In this document: positions 6,205-7,818 of the stretch, one piece after another
Numbering within the stretch: the first letter of the stretch is position 1
Layout: each line of letters opens with the position of its first letter
Assembly (NCBI GenBank): GCA_012797715.1
Contig: JAAZOO010000452.1
Span: forward strand, 1 to 7,818
Length of the DNA stretch: 7,818 nucleotides
DNA from: Geobacteraceae bacterium
Lineage (GTDB): Bacteria > Desulfobacterota > Desulfuromonadia > Geobacterales > Geobacteraceae
Direction of reading: 5' to 3'
Translations under genes and position numbers: made by a program
The notes under the pieces: model-generated
Databases searched by the model: none
Seen by the model: the letters and a program-made list of their open reading frames with translations, nothing else
Told to the model about the DNA's origin: nothing

Positions 6205-6561
6205 CTCCGTTCGATAGTGTTTGTCGGTAGTGTTTTCATAGGTACGTTCCAGTTGCTGTTCGATGAGGCGCCCAATTCCGAGGCTGCCCTGGGTCGCAAT
6301 TGCCGTAGCATATTCCTGATCCAGGAGGGAACGGTATACCTCCTCCCCATGCCCGCCGCCGGTCAGCGCGTCCTCGCCCACGGTAGCCCGCATGGATTTC
6401 AGCATCATTCCCACAAAGAGCGCCTCAAACTCCCGGGAAACCTTTTTCCTCATCGCCGAGCTGTGGCCCGGAGAACCGGCCTTGTCAAGAACGCCTTTCT
6501 CCCGGTACAGGGCAGGGTCGACACTGTCCGGCATTCCCAAAGGTTTCGAGTCATTTGTCAT
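6199..6561 (-). CDS. flgJ: FlgJ-type rod-binding protein (single domain, no muramidase)
   Basis: This is a rod assembly factor (rod cap/scaffold) acting in the periplasm. It has 120 residues, equal to only the N-terminal half of enteric FlgJ. The rod-binding domain spans about 43-106, with REFEALFVGMMLKSMRA, then GGGHGEEVYRSLLDQEYA and the final GSLGIGRLIEQQL. The C-terminal peptidoglycan hydrolase domain of gamma-proteobacterial FlgJ is absent, as is common in other groups, so another enzyme must open the cell wall. A GTG at 6564 precedes the ATG at 6561. I chose the ATG because GAGG is then 8 bases away. A sigma-28-like promoter ends 10 bases before this start, which leaves almost no leader (see findings). 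It lies 125 bp after flgI and 37 bp before flgM. Confidence 0.92.
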   Translation of the reverse strand: MTNDSKPLGMPDSVDPALYREKGVLDKAGSPGHSSAMRKKVSREFEALFVGMMLKSMRATVGEDALTGGGHGEEVYRSLLDQEYATAIATQGSLGIGRLIEQQLERTYENTTDKHYRTEP

Positions 6562-6571
6562 CACACTATCC

Positions 6572-6598
6572 TCATCGAACTCCGGTACGAAAACTTTA
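6572..6598 (-). promoter_or_regulatory. Sigma-28 (FliA) promoter upstream of flgJ-flgM-flgN-flgK-flgL
   Basis: On the minus strand TAAAGTTT (6598-6591) is a full match to the sigma-28 -35 consensus. Exactly 11 bases later, TTCGATGA (6579-6572) matches the -10 consensus GCCGATAA at five of eight positions, including the CGAT core. It lies in the flgI-flgJ gap, directly before the genes for the sigma-28 inhibitor and the late junction proteins. That is the expected class for this sigma factor. The predicted start of transcription is about 6564-6567, at or within a few bases of the flgJ start codon. Confidence 0.7.
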
Positions 6599-6602
6599 GC
6601 TC

Positions 6603-6619
6603 TTTTTTCGATTTTTTTT
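6603..6619 (-). promoter_or_regulatory. Phased A-tracts just upstream of the sigma-28 promoter
   Basis: On the minus strand an A8 tract (6619-6612) and an A6 tract (6608-6603) are separated by TCG. Their centres are 10 bases apart, one helical turn, which is the spacing that bends DNA. They end four bases before the -35 element, in the position of an UP element for the RNA polymerase alpha subunit. Such A-tracts stand out in an otherwise GC-rich window. Promoter stimulation is inferred. Confidence 0.5.
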
Positions 6620-6661
6620 CAACTTCTGAACAGGTGCTCAATCCGCGAACAGCACCCACCT

Positions 6662-6680
6662 GATTTCTATCTCCGAAATC
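6662..6680. repeat. Small inverted repeat after the flgI stop
   Basis: GATTTC (6662-6667) and GAAATC (6675-6680) form a perfect 6-bp inverted repeat with a 7-base loop, starting 6 bases after the flgI stop on the minus strand. No T-run follows, so it is not an intrinsic terminator. It could slow RNA decay at the flgI 3' end or be a binding site. Next to it, GGTGCT (6633-6638) and AGCACC (6651-6656) form another possible stem. Confidence 0.3.
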
Positions 6681-6686
6681 GGACCC

Positions 6687-7784
6687 TTACAGTATGGACA
6701 GTTCACCCTGGAGAGCCCCCGCGGCCTTGATTGCCTGCATAATTCCCATGAGATCCCGGGGCGTTACGCCGATGGCGTTCAGGGCCCTCACCACATCGCC
6801 GATATTTGCGCCCTCTTTCAGCACGGAAAGGCCGCCCCCCTTCTGTTCGGAAACCTTGAGATCGGTCCTGGGAACGACCACGGTCTCGCCGCCCTTGCTG
6901 AAGGGGGCCGGCTGAGACACCAAAGGAGTCTCCTTGATGGTAAGGGTCAGGTTGCCGTGCGCCACAGCCACCGTCGAAATGCGCACCGCGTTGCCCATCA
7001 CAATGGTTCCGGTTCGTTCGTTGAGGACAACCTTCGCCGCCGTATCAGGGTGCACTTCCAGCCCTTCCATTGCCGCGGCGAACTCCACGGTGTTCCCCTG
7101 GTAGCGCTCCGGAATCGTCAGGAGCACGGATCCGGGATCACTGCACACCGCGATAGCGGCGTTGAATTTGGAATTGATCGCTGCAGCCAGGCGCGATGCC
7201 GTCGTAAAATCGGGTTGATGGAGATTCAGGCGAAGCCGGCTCCGGTCCGACAGCATATTCGGCACCTCCCTCTCCACCAGGGCCCCTTCCGGCACCCGCC
7301 CCGCGGTGGGATGGTTCTTCTGGGCCGATGCGGCCTGACCGCCGTAGGAAAAAGCGCTCGTGGAAACCGCCCCTTGCGCGACGGCATACACCTGGCCGTC
7401 GGCACCCTTCAGGGGCGTCATGATGAGGGTTCCGCCGGCAAGGCTTTTCGCGTCACCCATGGAAGAAACGAGGACATCGATCTTTGTTCCCTGCTTGGCG
7501 AAGGGCGGAAGTGTGGCAGTGACCATTACCGCTGCCAGGTTCTTGACCGTGATATCGGAGCGCCGGATGGTGACCCCGGATCGCTCCAGCAGGTTTGAGA
7601 GCGTCTGGACCGGAAATTTAGTCTGGTCGCTGTCGCCGCTTCCGTTCAGACCCACAACCAGGCCGTATCCCACGAGCTGGTTGTCCCGGACACCGTCGAT
7701 GCTGGCGATATCCTTGATGCGCGTGGCGTCGGCAGCGTACGGCACCGCCAGCAGGAGCGCGAGAGCACAGAGTATTCTTTTCAT
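6687..7784 (-). CDS. flgI: Flagellar P-ring protein FlgI
   Basis: FlgI is the periplasmic subunit of the P ring, which surrounds the rod in the peptidoglycan layer of Gram-negative bacteria. It has 365 residues, the family length. A signal peptide (MKRILCALALLLAVPYAADA) with probable cleavage after Ala20 is followed by the conserved mature start TRIKDIASIDGVRDNQLVGY, then GLVVGLNGSGD and KNLAAVMVTATLPPFAKQG. The C terminus (GANIGDVVRALNAIGVTPRD, then LMGIMQAIKAAGAL) is also diagnostic. A TTG at 7796 is in frame, but it forms part of the ribosome site TGAGG that serves the ATG at 7784, so I use the ATG. The mature protein has a single cysteine, so the intramolecular disulfide of E. coli FlgI cannot form. 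Its promoter lies outside the window. Confidence 0.97.
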   Translation of the reverse strand: MKRILCALALLLAVPYAADATRIKDIASIDGVRDNQLVGYGLVVGLNGSGDSDQTKFPVQTLSNLLERSGVTIRRSDITVKNLAAVMVTATLPPFAKQGTKIDVLVSSMGDAKSLAGGTLIMTPLKGADGQVYAVAQGAVSTSAFSYGGQAASAQKNHPTAGRVPEGALVEREVPNMLSDRSRLRLNLHQPDFTTASRLAAAINSKFNAAIAVCSDPGSVLLTIPERYQGNTVEFAAAMEGLEVHPDTAAKVVLNERTGTIVMGNAVRISTVAVAHGNLTLTIKETPLVSQPAPFSKGGETVVVPRTDLKVSEQKGGGLSVLKEGANIGDVVRALNAIGVTPRDLMGIMQAIKAAGALQGELSIL

Positions 7785-7792
7785 ACGAAACC

Positions 7793-7818
7793 TCAAAGGC
7801 CGTTGTCGGTGGTCCGTG
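7793..7818 (-). CDS. Possible last codons of an upstream gene (flgH would be expected)
   Basis: One minus-strand frame at the window edge reads Arg-Thr-Thr-Asp-Asn-Gly-Leu-stop, with the TGA at 7795-7793, eight bases before the flgI ATG and overlapping its ribosome site. Such spacing is typical inside an operon, and the L-ring gene flgH commonly precedes flgI. Seven residues are too few to identify a protein, so this is a suggestion from position only. Confidence 0.3.

Noticed and set aside
5497..6663. Plus-strand open frame of 388 codons opposite flgN, flgM and flgJ
   Set aside because: It has low-complexity Ser/Arg/Phe composition antisense to three recognisable flagellar genes, with no ribosome site or family match.
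6562..6686. Intrinsic terminator between flgI and flgJ, because of the A/T runs and inverted repeats
   Set aside because: In the direction of transcription the inverted repeats are followed by A-tracts rather than T-tracts, so read-through from flgI is likely.

Overview
The window is a stretch of a flagellar gene cluster from a GC-rich, Gram-negative, diderm bacterium. It encodes a P-ring protein (FlgI), a muramidase-less FlgJ, a FlbD-family protein, a MotA/MotB pair of the Pseudomonas MotC/MotD type and a YcgR-like PilZ protein. Together with apparent sigma-54 and sigma-28 promoters, this points to a deltaproteobacterium of the Geobacter/Desulfuromonadales kind. That placement is inferred from protein character and gene order, not from a database match.

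Layout, read along the minus strand from right to left: a possible last few codons of an upstream gene (about 7793-7818), flgI (7784-6687), a 125-base gap with phased A-tracts and a sigma-28-like promoter, then a tight run flgJ (6561-6199), flgM (6161-5847), flgN (5846-5349), flgK (5349-3916) and flgL (3904-3014). The last four are separated by 0 bp, a 1-bp overlap and 11 bp. After flgL comes a 396-base gap (2618-3013) without a convincing gene. It holds two adjacent hairpins with the same 7-base loop, a strong rho-independent terminator (2722-2757) and a sigma-54-type -24/-12 promoter (2669-2685). That promoter faces flbD (2617-2339), motA (2236-1469) and motB (1468-554). On the plus strand, a 5'-truncated PilZ gene (2-532) runs into motB tail to tail, with 21 bp between the stop codons.

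The genes make sense together. FlgI forms the P ring and FlgJ helps rod assembly through the peptidoglycan. FlgM holds sigma-28 until the hook is complete. FlgN chaperones the hook-filament junction proteins FlgK and FlgL encoded right after it. MotA/MotB form the stator. The PilZ protein probably links cyclic di-GMP to flagellar output. Two regulatory layers are readable: a sigma-54 unit for flbD-motAB and a sigma-28 unit that includes the gene for sigma-28's own inhibitor, which would give negative feedback.

No dramatically new system is visible. The points most worth a second look are the sigma-28 promoter that almost touches the flgJ start codon, the hairpin joining the flgJ stop to the flgM ribosome site, and the twin same-loop hairpins 3' of flgL.
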